From Micropterix aruncella (taxonomy: Eukaryota; Arthropoda; Insecta; Lepidoptera; Micropterigidae), in assembly GCA_944548615.1 (NCBI GenBank), contig OX155965.1, positions 19,627,101 to 19,691,100 of the forward strand: a DNA stretch of 64,000 nucleotides, in the 5' to 3' direction. Positions 34,085-45,987 of this stretch are shown one piece after another (the stretch's first letter is position 1; each line of letters starts with the position of its first letter). A program made the position numbers and the translations under genes. The notes beneath the pieces were generated by a model. That model did not search any database, had not been told where the DNA came from, and was given only the letters and a program-made list of their open reading frames with translations.

Positions 34085-34420
34085 GAACTCCCTGATGGCA
34101 AATAGTAGGACAGTCGAATTTATGCTAATATGTTTTGTTGTCCTGAGTAATTTTTATTACACATGATGACGAGGGCCTGAATATGAAGCCGGAAGATTTC
34201 CACTGAAACTACCTGATTAAAAGTGCTAAATTAGTCGAGTTTGGTCTCGTTTGTTTTGTTGCTTGAGTACTTTCCATTTTGCATGATGTCGACTCGAAAG
34301 TGCTAAGATAGTCGAGTTTGGGTGCGTTTGTTTTATTGTCATGAGTCCATTATACATGATGACGAGGGTCTGAAGATAGACCCGGAAGATTGCCACTGAA
34401 ACTCCCTGGTGGGAAGTGAA
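34085..34420 (+). repeat. Imperfect tandem repeats
   Basis: Phrases recur in order: GTTTTGTTG-CCTGAGTA at about 34130, 34252 and 34330; CATGATG-CGA at 34162, 34282 and 34355; CCGGAAGATT-CCACTGAAAC at 34181 and 34380. The units are partly deleted, so the period varies (about 70-120 bp). Confidence 0.65.
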
Positions 34421-35689
34421 GCTTGTTTTTAAAAATTCTTTCTTAGTTTTAATTTCTTAGATATTTTTTAGACCTATATAAAAACCTCTAGGAATTTTCC
34501 TCCATTAAAATCTATGTTACAACAAAAAAGGGATCTAATTATATTATATAAAAATTAAAAATATATTTTACTTATTCTGTGTAGTATTTAATTTTACTTA
34601 TTCTGTGTAGTAGTATTATTCTCTGAAGTGTGTTTACAGAAATGAAACTAACTAAATTTTCTAAATAAACGGCCCATTATATTTCAAATATTTAATACAA
34701 TAATTATATAACTTAAAATAATAACTAAATTAGACTTATTTACTATAATGACATTTTATGACACAAAATTTTGATATTACTAAATTAGTGAATATCATAG
34801 TGGCTTATTCTGTTATATCTAAAATGGCATATATATGTAGCTTTCTGATCGCCTATTCAGCAAGTGCGTTTTGTAGAATATCAAATTTCAATATGGGTGG
34901 TGTAAAAAACAAAATTTCTTAAAAATCGTGATTTTTCAGTTATTCAACAGGATATGGAAACAAGATATAGAAAAGTGGTTTTCAATAGTCTTGTGGCAAT
35001 AATAGTGGTCTCGACGTGGGGTATTAAACTTTGCCATGTGGTGTTAAAAACCCTCATTTAATAACCCAAGTGAATTAACCCTAAAATGGATAAGCCCAAA
35101 TAATTCAAATAGTTTTGAAAATCGTTAAAGTTATTCCTCGAGATATATCGATTAACATACTGAAACTCCTCGAGATTAGGGTGGGCCGAAGGTAGAAGAG
35201 AGGAGCTTTTCAAATGTTTCGTTTTTCAGTTTTTCGGAGATATCTCCAAAGTCTTTACGATTATCGTTGTAACTACTTCTACGAACATAAACTACAAGAA
35301 AATCCTAAAAAAAGGTTTTAATCTTTTCTAACATAAGACAAATAGTATAGGAGTAAAATTGGGTATAAGCTGATAAAAACTAACGGCGTCCTTCGGCGCC
35401 CGCGATCTGCGGTGCCCAAGCCCCACGGTCAAGCAGTACTTTTTGTCAATTTCGACCCCTCCCTACTCCTAATGTATTAATCCTACATTGAAAAGTAACG
35501 AGACCTTGTTTGTTGGAAATATTATGTAGTTTATTTTTGACATAACGCAAGTAGTTACAACGCTGGTCCTAAAGGTTTTCGAAATATCTGAGAAAAGAAA
35601 GATACATTTAAACCCCCTCCCCCCCCCCCCCCCGACTCAACTCCCGAACTTACGTACTTTCAGTATGTTCATCAGAAAAATTCGAGGAA
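34421..35689. other. Gene-free region
   Basis: AT-rich. 35385-35460 is a G+C-rich phrase (CGGCGTCCTTCGGCGCCCGC) and C15 lies at 35619-35633. No gene recognised. Confidence 0.5.
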
Positions 35690-36010
35690 GAGCTACACAA
35701 ATTTTCAATACTACGTGAATTATTTGAATCGATTCGTCTAATTTTATTGGGCTAGAGCTATACATCGGGATACAGTTACATGTGTCAGGCAATTGATGAA
35801 TAGGTCGCAGATGGTAACAGCATTTTACGATCTCGTTGAGTTACATCTGCGGTATGATATCCTACTGTGGGGTTACTGCTGCGCACTTCGAAGTTATGTT
35901 CAAATTACAAAAACAAGCCATAAGTGCGATGGAACATGTCGAGAACGTTGGTCCACGACAGTCATGTCGAGAACACTTATAAAAGCGAGGGATAAGCATT
36001 TTTTGCCCAA
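35690..36010 (+). pseudogene. LINE reverse transcriptase C-terminal fragment
   Basis: The plus-strand frame from 35793 reads VELHLRYDILLWGYCCALRS. A frame shift gives FKLQKQAISAMEHV, then VGPRQSCREH. This follows the 'YA-----YGILLWG-S------VF-LQK-AIR-I-GVGPR-SCR--F' C-terminal block of insect LINEs. It is frame-shifted, short and non-functional. It ends where the GC-rich family C copy begins. Confidence 0.65.
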
Positions 36011-36031
36011 AAAACCATTGCTGAATTTATT

Positions 36032-36660
36032 GGGGAGCTAACGGCCATGTTGCAGTTAGGCCGCTAAGACCCATGTGTTTAGGGTCGGTCAAACTCGCGG
36101 GTCACCGACTCACCACCGGCGGCCTCCACGCAGAAGTGTGAGCCCGGGTAGGACTCTGGCCTGCGGGCCAGTTTCCCCTAGGAGTCAACCTTCGGGCACA
36201 TCTGGACGGTTTGCGCACCGTGCGGCGTCAGCCAATCGACATTCCGTGCATTCCTATCGATAGCCGGGGGAGCCTGGAAATAGTACTGTCTCCTATAGAG
36301 CGGAGGTAGTTGTTACACTACCGGAAACTGCTATTGAAACAACCAATCGGCTACCCGATGAAGAACCGGGCAAAGGTTGCCGTGATCCGCGATAGATTCG
36401 GTAGACACCGTATCACCGCTACGTAAGGGAGGGGGCCGCGCAAGCGACCTCGAAGCTGTAACCAGTCCGGGAGACTGGAGTAATCTGGTTGCAACTGGAA
36501 GTAAGCACGCGAGTGTTGGCCCGTTTTGTGATTAACCTGGTTATCTCGCGGTAAGGCGTTGGTCTCTTATGGGCTTCTGGCGTAACTAAGACAGTGGACT
36601 GTTTTCGTCTTCTACGTCTTCCAAGTCTTCTACGCTCACCTCACGGGAGATAGAACGATC
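36032..36660 (+). mobile_element. GC-rich family C, near full-length unit
   Basis: It runs from a GGGGAGCTAACGGCC end through 'aagacccatgtg', 'gtcggtcaaactcgcgggtca', 'ggcctccacg', 'ctggacggtttgcgcaccgtgcggcg', 'tcctatagagcgg' and 'ccgcgcaagcgacctcgaa', to the far end 'gggagatagaacga'. It has the same order as 59894-60522. Non-coding. The outermost ~45 bp seen in the foldback copy (CGGGCGAGCCCGTC) are absent. Confidence 0.75.
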
Positions 36661-37218
36661 TATTGATGAACTTTATCGCTTTAAGGATGGAGTAATATAC
36701 CACGACGAATTATGATGACACGAGGATTATGTATGACACGAGTATTAAGATCGATTACCGCAATGATTATACACTCATTAAAGACATCGAAAAATACTAT
36801 ATTGAAAAGTAATAACAGTTAAAATGTATTTAATATTATTGTGTTAAGTGGAGTCATTTATTATTAATAAATAATATGTTATTTCAAAACAATGTATATT
36901 TATAATGGTAATAAAATTCTGTATTCTGTAATCTACATCCTGTATTATACGTTGAACTGAATGAACAAAAGCAGTAAGGATAGCTTATTCATCTTAAATA
37001 AACTCCCTCGGTATAAATTAACACATTGATTGTTTTGCTTGTAATTTCTCTTCGAGTCGGAAAGTGTTATTTTAGACGGACGAGAGAATAGAGTTTCATA
37101 TTGGACTGAACGGAATTAAAACTTTATTTATATTACCTGCCGTGGTTTTATTAGAATATCAAATATTAGATACACATGGGTCTTTTCAGAAATATCAAAT
37201 TTCATCAAGGATTGTTCA
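36661..37218. other. AT-rich spacer between two family C copies
   Basis: No feature recognised. Confidence 0.5.
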
Positions 37219-38210
37219 TAACATATCTTGCGGTGTCGACTACAACGGGCGAGCCCGTCACCACAGGACGTTTTAACGATTAATCGTTCTGTCGCCCTGC
37301 AGTGAACGTAGAAGACTTTGGACAGTACAATCCTACGTCCAGCTACGTCACAACCCGTGAGAGTCCAACGCCTTACCGCGAGTGAGCCAGGAATAAACCC
37401 GGCGGGCTCGAGATACTCGCGCCCTCACTTCCAATTATGACCAGATTTCTCCGGTCTCTGGATTAGTTCCGAGTTCGAGGTCGCTTGCGCGGTCCTCTCC
37501 CTTACGAAGCGGTGAAACGGTGTGCACCGAATCTATCGCGGACCAAGGCGTCCTTTGCCCGACTCTGAACCGGGATCGGATGGCCATTGGTCATTTCAAG
37601 AGCAGTCGCCGTAAGGTAGACAACCACCCCCGCTCTATAGGAAACAATACAGTTCCCAGATTCCCCGACTGTTAGTCGGAGAGCTGGGAACTGTTAGAGA
37701 GTCGTTCCTGGACGGTCTGCGCACCGAGCGGCGCAAGCCAATCGATTGTGGTGACCGGAGAAATCTGGTCACAATTGGAAGTGAGGGCGCGAGTATCTCG
37801 AGCCTGCCGGGTTTATTCCTGGCTCACTCGCGGTAAGGCGTTGGACTCTCACGGGTTGTGACGTAGCTGGACGTAGAATGTACTGTCCAAAGTCTTCTAC
37901 GTTCACTGCAGGGCGATAGAACGACTAATCGTTAAAACGTCCTGTGGTGACGGGCTCGCCCGTTGTAGTTGACACCCCAAGATGTTAGTCGGAGAGCACA
38001 GTCGATTGGCTAGCGCCGCTCGGTGCGCAGACCGTCCAGTAGCGCCAGAGGTTTGATTCCCAGGGGAGACTGGTTGACCCAGTGTCCTACCCAGGTTCGC
38101 AATCCATGCGTGGAGGCCATCGGATGGGTGTTGACCCGTGAGTGTGACCGACCCTGAACACATGGGTCATCGTGGCCACCTCATCATGGGCCCATTAGCA
38201 CCCTGTTCAT
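37219..38210. mobile_element. GC-rich family C, foldback composite
   Basis: Arms at 37219-37455 and 37754-37988 are inverted copies, about 97% alike over about 235 bp. Both start GGTGTC-ACTACAACGGGCG. A minus-oriented family C unit starts at 37219 and resumes at 37997. It is interrupted by 300 bp (37684-37983) of the same family in plus orientation. The perfect 13 bp direct repeat GTTAGTCGGAGAG (37671-37683 and 37984-37996) flanks the interruption. The outer unit then continues to a TGGGCCCATTAGCACCC end at about 38205. Either a related copy inserted with target duplication, or an inverted duplication arose during replication. No transposase is present. Confidence 0.8.
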
Positions 38211-38577
38211 TATCTCCCTGTTCATAACATATATGATTACAGTGTTTTTTATACATATTTGTATACTAAATGTGCATACTAAATTTCAGCAAAGTCAAAT
38301 TAGTAATTTAGGATATTGGCCAAATAGTAGACTTATAGAAAAACAGCTTTTGTTTTTTTTTGCAATCATAAAATATCTTGCTGTAGTCCTTTTTAATCCT
38401 CTGTCTTACTGTTTCATTTCTATGGTAATATAAGGTAAACAATAGAATATTGCCAGGGATTGAGAACAAAAGAGTTGCCTGTAATCAATCCCCATTGTCT
38501 GCATCTCGATGAAAAGCTTGTAACTACTCTTATATAATTTTAAAAAATGCATTTGGATTTCTTATGTCTTTTTGCTT
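38211..38577. other. AT-rich spacer
   Basis: No feature recognised. Confidence 0.5.
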
Positions 38578-38870
38578 TCTTTGTGAACTAAAACTAAAAT
38601 TAGTCCAAGCGAACGAGACAGAGCAATACATTAGAGCGGAATATGAAACGAACGATCCTCGATAAATACTACCTGCCGAACTTATACTCGTCCGAATAAA
38701 TTCGAGTATATTTCGTGCGGTGTAAGATTTGACCTTGGCGGACAGTTTTAATGCGAAAAAGTGACAATCGGTCATCTCACACTCCGCTCTAGCGTATTGC
38801 CCTATCACGTTCACACGGACTAATTTCCGATTTTAGTTCACGAAGAAACGCAATCGAGCCCAATTAGTCA
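38578..38870. mobile_element. MITE family E, copy 2
   Basis: Inverted ends: CTTTGTGAACTAAAACTAAA (38578) against the complement of a segment ending at 38846 (TTTAGTTCACGAAG). The right side continues to AACGCAATCGAGCCC (38846-38861). The interior shares 'gaacgagacag-gcaata', 'cgtgcggtgtaagatttgacc' and 'ttatactc-tccgaataaattcga' with 56427-57006. Non-coding. Confidence 0.75.
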
Positions 38871-38942
38871 TTATATTAGTAAAGGCATCAGGTTTCACCT
38901 AATTAAAGTACTCCTTTTACTCATCCTTGATCAAAGCGATCG

Positions 38943-39047
38943 TGTTTTATGTTATTTCTCTCTATACTACATATATTGTTACTTCTCTCTATACTACATA
39001 TATACTACATATGTTTCTCTCTATACTACATATATTGTTACCTTCTG
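38943..39047 (+). repeat. Short tandem array
   Basis: Three units of TTCTCTCTATACTACATATA-type sequence, period about 31-39 bp, followed by TTGTTAC. Confidence 0.8.
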
Positions 39048-39189
39048 ATGCCTACAAGATAACAACGTGGCATACGAAAGGATAAAGATGTATATTCGTG
39101 ATGACTACTATAGAGACACATTCACGATGCTAAATTCAAGGCAAAATGTGATAAAACTTATAGAATAATTCATATTCTGTATCCACTAC

Positions 39190-39245
39190 CGAAACCTTAT
39201 TATGTAAGATCAGGCAACCTAGCCACTACGCCAACGGGCCGGAAA
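39190..39245 (-). mobile_element. tRNA-headed SINE, head fragment
   Basis: The minus strand reads 'ccgttggcgtagtggctaggttgcctgatcttaca', like the A-box half of the SINE at 23765. The B-box half is lost. Confidence 0.65.
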
Positions 39246-40030
39246 TTTTAGGAAAGTTAATGAAATTGGGTGAACTAATCATACATTACATTTAAATCGG
39301 GCCTGACGACATTTCGGAGACGAAATTGGGTACTATACGCCTTGTTCACGTCGACAATAAACCAGTTGGCGGAGAACTAAGTGGGGAAATCGATAGTAGC
39401 GCTGGAAATACTTCTGTCCAGGATTGAGTTCTCTGGGGCGTTAGTGATGATGGTGAACACTGGTATTGTCAGCGTATATAAATAGTTTATCTACCTTAGA
39501 AGAATATCTACCTACGAAAAATAAAAAGTTTCCAATGGTAGAGCCATGGGGTACGCCAATCGACGAAACGTTTCGAAATACGTTATCTAAAATCTAAACG
39601 ACGACGTGTAATCACTAACAAGCCAAACTTTGCATTCAAGTTAGTATTTGAAAAGACAACATTTCACGTTGAATTTACCCTTTCGCATCCCTTACTTTAT
39701 TTGTTACTACATTGAAATGGGAATCTCTGTGAAGGTTCTTCTTTCACAATTATATGGTGCCTCTTAAAGCGACAAGCTCCCGCCGTTACTTAATGTACAA
39801 TTTGCCTTTCGAGAGAAAGGAGATTCGCAATTAAAAGAGAGTATTTCCTCTGCCTGTTATTTCATTTGATATAACTGCAAAAGATAATAGATATAATAAA
39901 GAAAGAACATTTATCACGTCGCTCGTCGAACCTTTCGCTGGATCGCTAAGGCATCTAATGTGGAGATATAAGTGATTTCTCGGGTTTACAAATATGAAAA
40001 AGATAATACAACAAGTAAATATATATATAA
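39246..40030. other. Gene-free region
   Basis: No feature recognised. Confidence 0.5.
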
Positions 40031-40390
40031 GAATAAAAAACACGACTACCGTTACAAAAAGTGTATATATATTGTATTTATAATTATTTTTATTGCTGTT
40101 TATTTTATGAAATATTTGTGGTTTATATATTTATCCATATAAATAGATGTTTATTTCCGGAATGTACTCAATCAGACCTTTTATTTGACACTAAACAGAA
40201 AATATGTACATTTGGACATTTCGACAAGTATTTTTTTTTACATTTGGACAGTTTAGTTACCATATAACACTCGGGGTGACATAACTATTCTAAGAATATC
40301 ACAGACTTTCAAATCGGTTCAAACGTTTAGAAGTTATGATGGAATAAAAAATCAGGGTTTCATCATTAATACATGCCGGTTTTTTCCTAG
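40031..40390 (+). repeat. Dispersed repeat B, copy 2
   Basis: It is the reverse complement of 9310-9690 in overall order. It starts around 'aaacacgac--ccgttac' and ends around 'aaatcggttcaaacgtttagaagttatg'. Confidence 0.7.
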
Positions 40391-40689
40391 TACTTACAAT
40401 TGCAAAGAATTATAATCTTCCAATATGTTGCATTGGAATAAATTATTATAATATTGTGTAGAGTGTAATAATTAAACATTTTGTATAATTTATTTTTCCA
40501 AATTAATATTCCAAATATTTCTATTCGTTACTGGGCCTATCGGATCTATTCCTGACGGCCGCAAAGAGGAAGATAGAAACAAAACTAAACTGTCAAATGA
40601 TGAAAGTCAACACGCACCACGTAGCATGGCGATTTATATTAAATATGGTGCTTTCTCCTATATATGAGAGCAAGGGGTCGCGGCACGTA
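40391..40689. other. Spacer between repeat B copies
   Basis: No separate feature recognised. It may be part of the same compound repeat. Confidence 0.4.
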
Positions 40690-40845
40690 CCGTACGACAC
40701 TCGGGAGGACAAAACGATTCTAACAATACGACACTTCTAAATCGGTTCAACCGTTTAGAAGTTATGGCGGAATAAAAATACGGAAAACATACATAGATGA
40801 ATCCTGAATACAAAAAACTCTTTTTTGGGCAGTAGTCTAAAAAGC
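40690..40845 (+). repeat. Dispersed repeat B, 3' part, copy 3
   Basis: It shares 'cactcggg-ggacaaaacgattctaacaatacgac', 'aaatcggttcaaccgtttagaagttatgg' and 'ggaaaacatacatagatgaa-cctgaa' with the other copies. It is the best preserved version of this end. Confidence 0.7.
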
Positions 40846-40875
40846 ATGAACAGCGGTTTGCGAATTTTTATTTTT

Positions 40876-41476
40876 AAGCTATTGCATAGCTTTTATCGCG
40901 GGCCTAGGCCAGCGCGGCGACCGAATGAAGAAATTTCTTAACGAAAATTAATGATTTTAAACTGATAATTACGTCTAAACGAGTACTGCTTACGATTTAA
41001 AAAAAATATATGTTAAACAAGAACATTTTCCTAATATTCTTAGCTTTGAATATTTTAGATTTTGTTTATATTACATAGTGTAATTAATTTGTGAAATTAG
41101 TTCTAACCGAACACAAAAACGACTACTACGCAAATACTATCTGTCGTATTATTATGAAACCTGCACTATTATTTTAAAGATAATTTAATTATCTATCTTT
41201 TTATCTACGATTTTGTTCGAAAATTCCGGTTTGTTTGCATTATCGAATAAAAAAATCGTGCGCTGCGCTCTTTCGGAAGACGTTTAAATTATTCCGAATC
41301 ATTTGCTACCGCAGCCGCAAATGATTCGGAATAATTTCAACGTTTTCCGATAGAGCGCAGTTATCTGATATCAGAAAAAATAAAATAAATAAAATAAATA
41401 AATAATTAAAATTGCATAAGTTGTTAAAAATGCTATGCAATAGCTTTACCGCGGCAGTCCCCGAGTGCCACACGTA
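40876..41476 (+). mobile_element. Inverted-repeat element H, copy 1
   Basis: This ~600 bp repeat is seen again, inverted, at 58621-59195. Ends carry AAGCTATTGCATAGC (40876-40890) and its near complement GCTATGCAATAGCTTT near 41432-41448. It then runs to 'cgagtgccacacgt'. The interior includes a long central hairpin (41265-41358). Non-coding, so a non-autonomous DNA element is likely. The superfamily is unknown. Confidence 0.75.
41265..41358. repeat. Central hairpin of element H copy 1
   Basis: The arms GCGCTC-TTCGGAA-ACGTT... and ...AACGT-TTCCGATAGAGCGC pair over about 41 bp. The inner part is perfect: ATTATTCCGAATCATTTGC with GCAAATGATTCGGAATAAT. In copy 2 part of one arm is deleted. Confidence 0.85.
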
Positions 41477-43334
41477 TTTTTTTTAAATTTATGTACCAGT
41501 TGATTTAAAATACTTAGCTTATCTAATAAAACCGAAGAAACAAGGGGGTTTCAGTAATTACTATCAACGAATACTTTGTGAATCCTGTCCGACAGGAAAC
41601 TGCGAATCGAGTTAATGGCACGTTAAGAGATACTTGTATACTTACGAAACCAAAAAATGTGCATCCCTATCTGCGACCAGGTCTAATACAAATTGTCCTA
41701 ATTATAAATAGTTGGATAACCGTCGATACATTGTCATAGGAACTTACCGCCCTATCTATATGAACGTACGTGATACGACCGCTATATTATCGTCCGAACG
41801 CAACAAAACGTATCCCGTACATTCAAGTACTAAAAAAAAATAAACAAACTCGAAACCCATAAAGCGTGCCTGATATGTGAAATTGTTCCTAGGATTCAAA
41901 ATACAAAAAATAGTCATAAATGGGTCTATTCTGTAAAAAACTTTTCTGGTATATTGTAAACAATTATTGTTATTAAAAAATCTAATGAAAAAACCCAACG
42001 ACTTTTTTAGTACTTTGAAAAATAACCCTAAGGGCGGTTAAAGGGTCAGGGAAGAAGATCATTCAGATCTTCACAGATAACTATTTTACAGATTTTGATT
42101 TCTTTAGCATACCTCGTGAGTATGTCTGAAGGTGAAAAATCGATATTACAAAGAGTGACCTAATTGTTTGGGTCCTAACTCCTATTAGCAAAGCGCATAC
42201 GCTCGGTACACCTCTAACGATCAAAGAAACAGACATCATATGAATCAGCGTCTAGTGGCATGGCTGACGCAAGAAACAGGACAGGAAGCGAGGGACGAAA
42301 CCAAACATATCAAGTACAAAAAGAAACAGCTTTATTTTTAATATCAAAGCGTTTACAAACAGATTGCAACCAAACAGATACCGACATATTGAGAACGCAA
42401 GAATTTCAACGCTAGCGCGAAAAACATCACTAATGGAAACCGTGACCAGAACGGTCTAGGTCCCTGGCAGCAACATCAGGCTGCGCGGGAACTAAAATAC
42501 GGCATGAAAGGTCGGCCATAGGCAAGCGAGACCGACTGCTACTGCATTTTCAAACCGTATACACTGGTATATTGTTTTTTTTTATCCGAGTAGTGTCGGA
42601 CTGTTTTTTTTCTATTTTTTATAATCTTCTATTCTTTAAACTGTCTAAAATCGTTTTTGTATTTCACTTTACGGTTTCCTCATATTAATATACTTATTTA
42701 TTGTATGTAAACGAATCTTTCTAGAAAAATAAAGTTTTAAATACCATTAATGGAAAATAATATTCTGCGATACATGGATCATTGTTAAAAGTATTTTTAA
42801 GTAGGTACTTCCAGCAACGATTTAGTTAGAGAGTGACAATAGTATCAGATAGCGTAAAATTAACATTCGCCTTATTATTAACCGTAAATCAGCTCAGTAT
42901 ATATTGCTAAGCAACGGCGTGATCTACTGAATACGCGTTTTGAATTACTTTATAGGGACTTTCTTAAGGTGATAGGGATGTCAGAATGGCCCGCGGGCCG
43001 TATGTTTGTTATCCCTGATTTAGCAGCTCCCTGCTGAAGCGATAGTCAATTTATCACCGCGCAGGCGACCACCATTGACGATGTAATTAAAAAGTTTAGT
43101 CGCAAAGGATTTCAATGCGCGGCTTCACGGTCGCCATCTGTCGGATTGCGGATTAAAAAAAGTAATTCAGTAGGCTCAGATTAGACTTGAGTTGTAGACA
43201 TTCGAATTTTAAATTATCTGGGCCACATAGAATCATGCCGTGGTTATTTTAAAAGTCTTAAACCTTATCCATCCATTTATATACGTGTTGGAATTGATTA
43301 TATAAAACATATCTACAGGTAGTAATAATCTGAT
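41477..43334. other. Gene-free region
   Basis: No gene recognised. The 42200-42560 and 42950-43160 segments have moderate G+C and no match in the window. Confidence 0.5.
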
Positions 43335-43500
43335 TCATCCGCGTCCAAACCTAGAACTACTCAAAAGAGATCTGAACTACAACGGGATGATATGCTACAA
43401 CAAGCTACCCCTTAATATTAAAAATATACTCTTCCAGTTAAAGTACAAGTTGAAAATGTAAGTATCTTATTGAAAGAGTATATACGAAAAGTAGTATATA
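43335..43500 (+). pseudogene. LINE ORF C-terminal fragment
   Basis: The plus-strand frame reads PRPNLELLKRDLNYNGMICY, then NKLPLNIKNILFQLKYKLK. The 'G---YN-LP--IK----...F--KLK--L' pattern is the common C-terminus of several LINE families. A comparable block occurs at 61380-61480. It is short and ends in a stop. Confidence 0.5.
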
Positions 43501-43539
43501 TGAATATATAGCAAAAAGCATCGATAATGGTAAAAAAAC

Positions 43540-44035
43540 CTATCGTTATGTTCATCGACTTGTCTAAGATATTTGATACTGTATGTCGTGACATTTTACA
43601 ACGTAAACTATTGAGTTAGGGCATAACTGGCAAGGAGAATCAGTGGTTTAACAATTACCTAGAGGACAGATCGCAGATCACGGTAATCGATGGAATCGAA
43701 AGTGATAATGCAAAAGTCCGATATGGCGTTCCTCAAGGTAGTGTTTCCGGCCTGGTCCTCTTCATATTGTACGTCAACGAGATATGTGACCTGCCATTCG
43801 GGGACAACACACGGATCGTCTCTTTTGCAGATGACACTGTTCTGCTGACGGTAGCCAAATCATGGAAAAAGCTTTTGAAAAATCGCAGATGATTCTGGAC
43901 ATTGTGAAAGGTTGTCTAGATAGGCACGTACTGACGCAGAATGCTTCAAAGACTAAAATGGTCACATTTGGATTTCGATCAGCCGTTACAACAAGTGAAT
44001 TCCAACTAATTCAATCCCACGCGTTGCAACACGCG
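43540..44035 (+). pseudogene. LINE reverse transcriptase core (Jockey-like)
   Basis: The frame shows KKPIVMFIDLSKIFDTV, then NQWFNNYLEDRSQITVIDG, then VRYGVPQGSVSGLVLFILYV, then RIVSFADDTVLLTVAKSW, then SKTKMVTFG. These are the successive RT palm motifs of Jockey-type LINEs, including the catalytic FADD (about 43823-43834) and GVPQGS. A stop (TTGAGTTAG near 43612) and a one-base frame change near 43860 break it. The 3' side does not continue as a LINE. It fuses to a Penelope-like tail at about 44036. Confidence 0.85.
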
Positions 44036-44037
44036 GC

Positions 44038-44240
44038 GTGGCCCTATTATAATCTGAGAAGTCACATCAGCAGTTTTCCGCCTACGCGCAGATGACGATC
44101 GACATTTAAGTCGAATTTAAGTCTACCCTCGATAACTGCAGCTGAAACATCGCCGAAACAGCGGATGCTACACATTTCACGCAGTAAATTCGTTTTATCT
44201 TATTTATAATGTCAAAAAAGTGCGATAGTCTTCTATTAGT
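44038..44240 (+). mobile_element. Penelope-like element, 3' end fragment
   Basis: It begins with codons for YYNLRSHISSFPPTRR, like the [18 protein letters not shown] end of the GIY-YIG protein at 50240-50300. It continues into the same non-coding tail (GAAACAGCGGATGCTACA, TTCACGCAGTAAATTCGTTT, then 'ataatgtcaaa'). It is much more diverged than the pair at 49-50 kb. Confidence 0.75.
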
Positions 44241-45004
44241 TGCTTTGGTTTAAATATTCCTTCAATCGACCGGACTCGTCAACTTGACGTTTTCCAACCC
44301 CAGCGTCCTAGTCTCGACTAAAATCCCTCTATATTCGCCGGTACCTCGATTAATTCGATTATTAATCGCTATCTCTATTGCTATAAAGCGATGGCGCTTT
44401 TAAAGCCGCTGTTTAACAACGAAACCGAAACTCGGTCATTCGGAAGAAAGACAACTAATCGTTACTATTAAAGTACATTCATATAGAACATGAAATTAAT
44501 TTATATTCTATCAAATTATAGAAAATCGGTCACCCGCAACGAGAGAGCAATCGCAGCTGGTATAATTAATTAATGATACCCGGACAGACAAATTGGTCAA
44601 TAAATTTCAGTCAGCATTTCACATATTTCCAGCAACTGCGCCCTATTAATATAACCAGAGAGAATTTGTGGCGATTGAACCGTAAATGGAACTTCGGATT
44701 TGCAATTTCCTTTTTGCGAATGGAATCAAATTAAACCCTTATGGCAATATAAAACCTCTCTGCGGATTAGAATTTGATTCGTTTCGCGATAATAAAATAA
44801 AAAGGTTGGTAGTCATAAAATGTGGGTTGTGAAAGGCTTTTTTTATAGTTATGTATGTATCTACGCACTTTGTAGGGTAAATCGCCATCTGTTATAGTAT
44901 GTTGGGACAGGTAGGGGAGACTGTTGTACCTTGGAACCCTTTCTGAATATTTGTTTTTATTATTTATTTGGTAATTCACAATGATCTACAGTAAATGAAA
45001 GATG
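44241..45004. other. Gene-free, apparently unique region
   Basis: No match to other parts of the window and no recognisable protein. Confidence 0.5.
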
Positions 45005-45130
45005 TCATAACCGAGAATCCATTAGCATAAAACTGATAACATGTTATGCCAGAAACTGTTGCCAGTGATATGTAAATGTCGCCTAACTAGGCAGTAGTGT
45101 GTTCTAAGGCGGACATTTAAATTGTTGTAA
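45005..45130 (+). repeat. Dispersed repeat D, copy 2
   Basis: Partner of 12475-12600. It shares CATTAGCATAAAACTGATAAC, TTGCCAGTG, GCCTAACTAGGC and TGTTCTAAGG. Confidence 0.65.
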
Positions 45131-45140
45131 ATATATTATA

Positions 45141-45790
45141 AAGAAAAATATAAAATACTAAGCAATGTAGAATATAGAAAATTTGGGAGAATTTATACAC
45201 TAAGAGTTACTATTAATTCTTACAAGCTGCAGTTGGTAATATAAATTTGATAACCCTAATAAAATCATTAAAAAGATATTCACAATTAGTTAGTATTTAG
45301 ATAACCATTGCTTGAAAATAGTGCATAGTCAAACTTAATTATAAAAATGAAAAATTTGTAAAATATTGAAATAAAATGGGAACTAAAATACAAGATGGGA
45401 TGAAATATGTAAAATTGTTAACCATAGCTTAATCTCCTGTACAAGCGACACTATATATATATTACGAAGAAAAATATAAAATAGTAAGTAATGTAGAATA
45501 TAGAAAATTTGGGAGAATTTATACACTAAGAGTTACTATTAATTCTTACAAGCTGCCATTGATAATATAAATTTGATAACCCTAATAAAATCATTAAAAA
45601 GATATGCACAATTAGTTAGTATTTAGATAACCATTACTTGAAAATAGTGCGTAGTCAAACTTAATTATAAAAATGAAAAATTTGTAAAATATTAAAATAA
45701 AATGAGAACTAAAATACAAGATGGGATGAAATATATAAAATTGTTAACCATAGCTTAATCTCCTGTACAAGCGACACCATATTTTATAAA
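45141..45790 (+). repeat. 326 bp tandem duplication
   Basis: The two units start with AAGAAAAATATAAAATA at 45141 and 45467 and end with CTCCTGTACAAGCGACAC. They differ at roughly a dozen positions. AT-rich and non-coding. Confidence 0.9.
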
Positions 45791-45971
45791 ATTCTACATA
45801 ATTTTGGGAAATACCATTTTAACACCACGAATAATACTACAAATATACTAAGGAATTAGGGCGCGCTGGAATGACACAACCATTTTTTTTTATTCTGTAG
45901 TTGCTTTCTTTTATTTATTTCTATCTATGTACATATCGATAAAAGATATATTGTTATTATTATTAAAAGAC
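45791..45971. other. AT-rich spacer
   Basis: No feature recognised. Confidence 0.45.
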
Positions 45972-45987
45972 GTGAATGTAATTAAAG

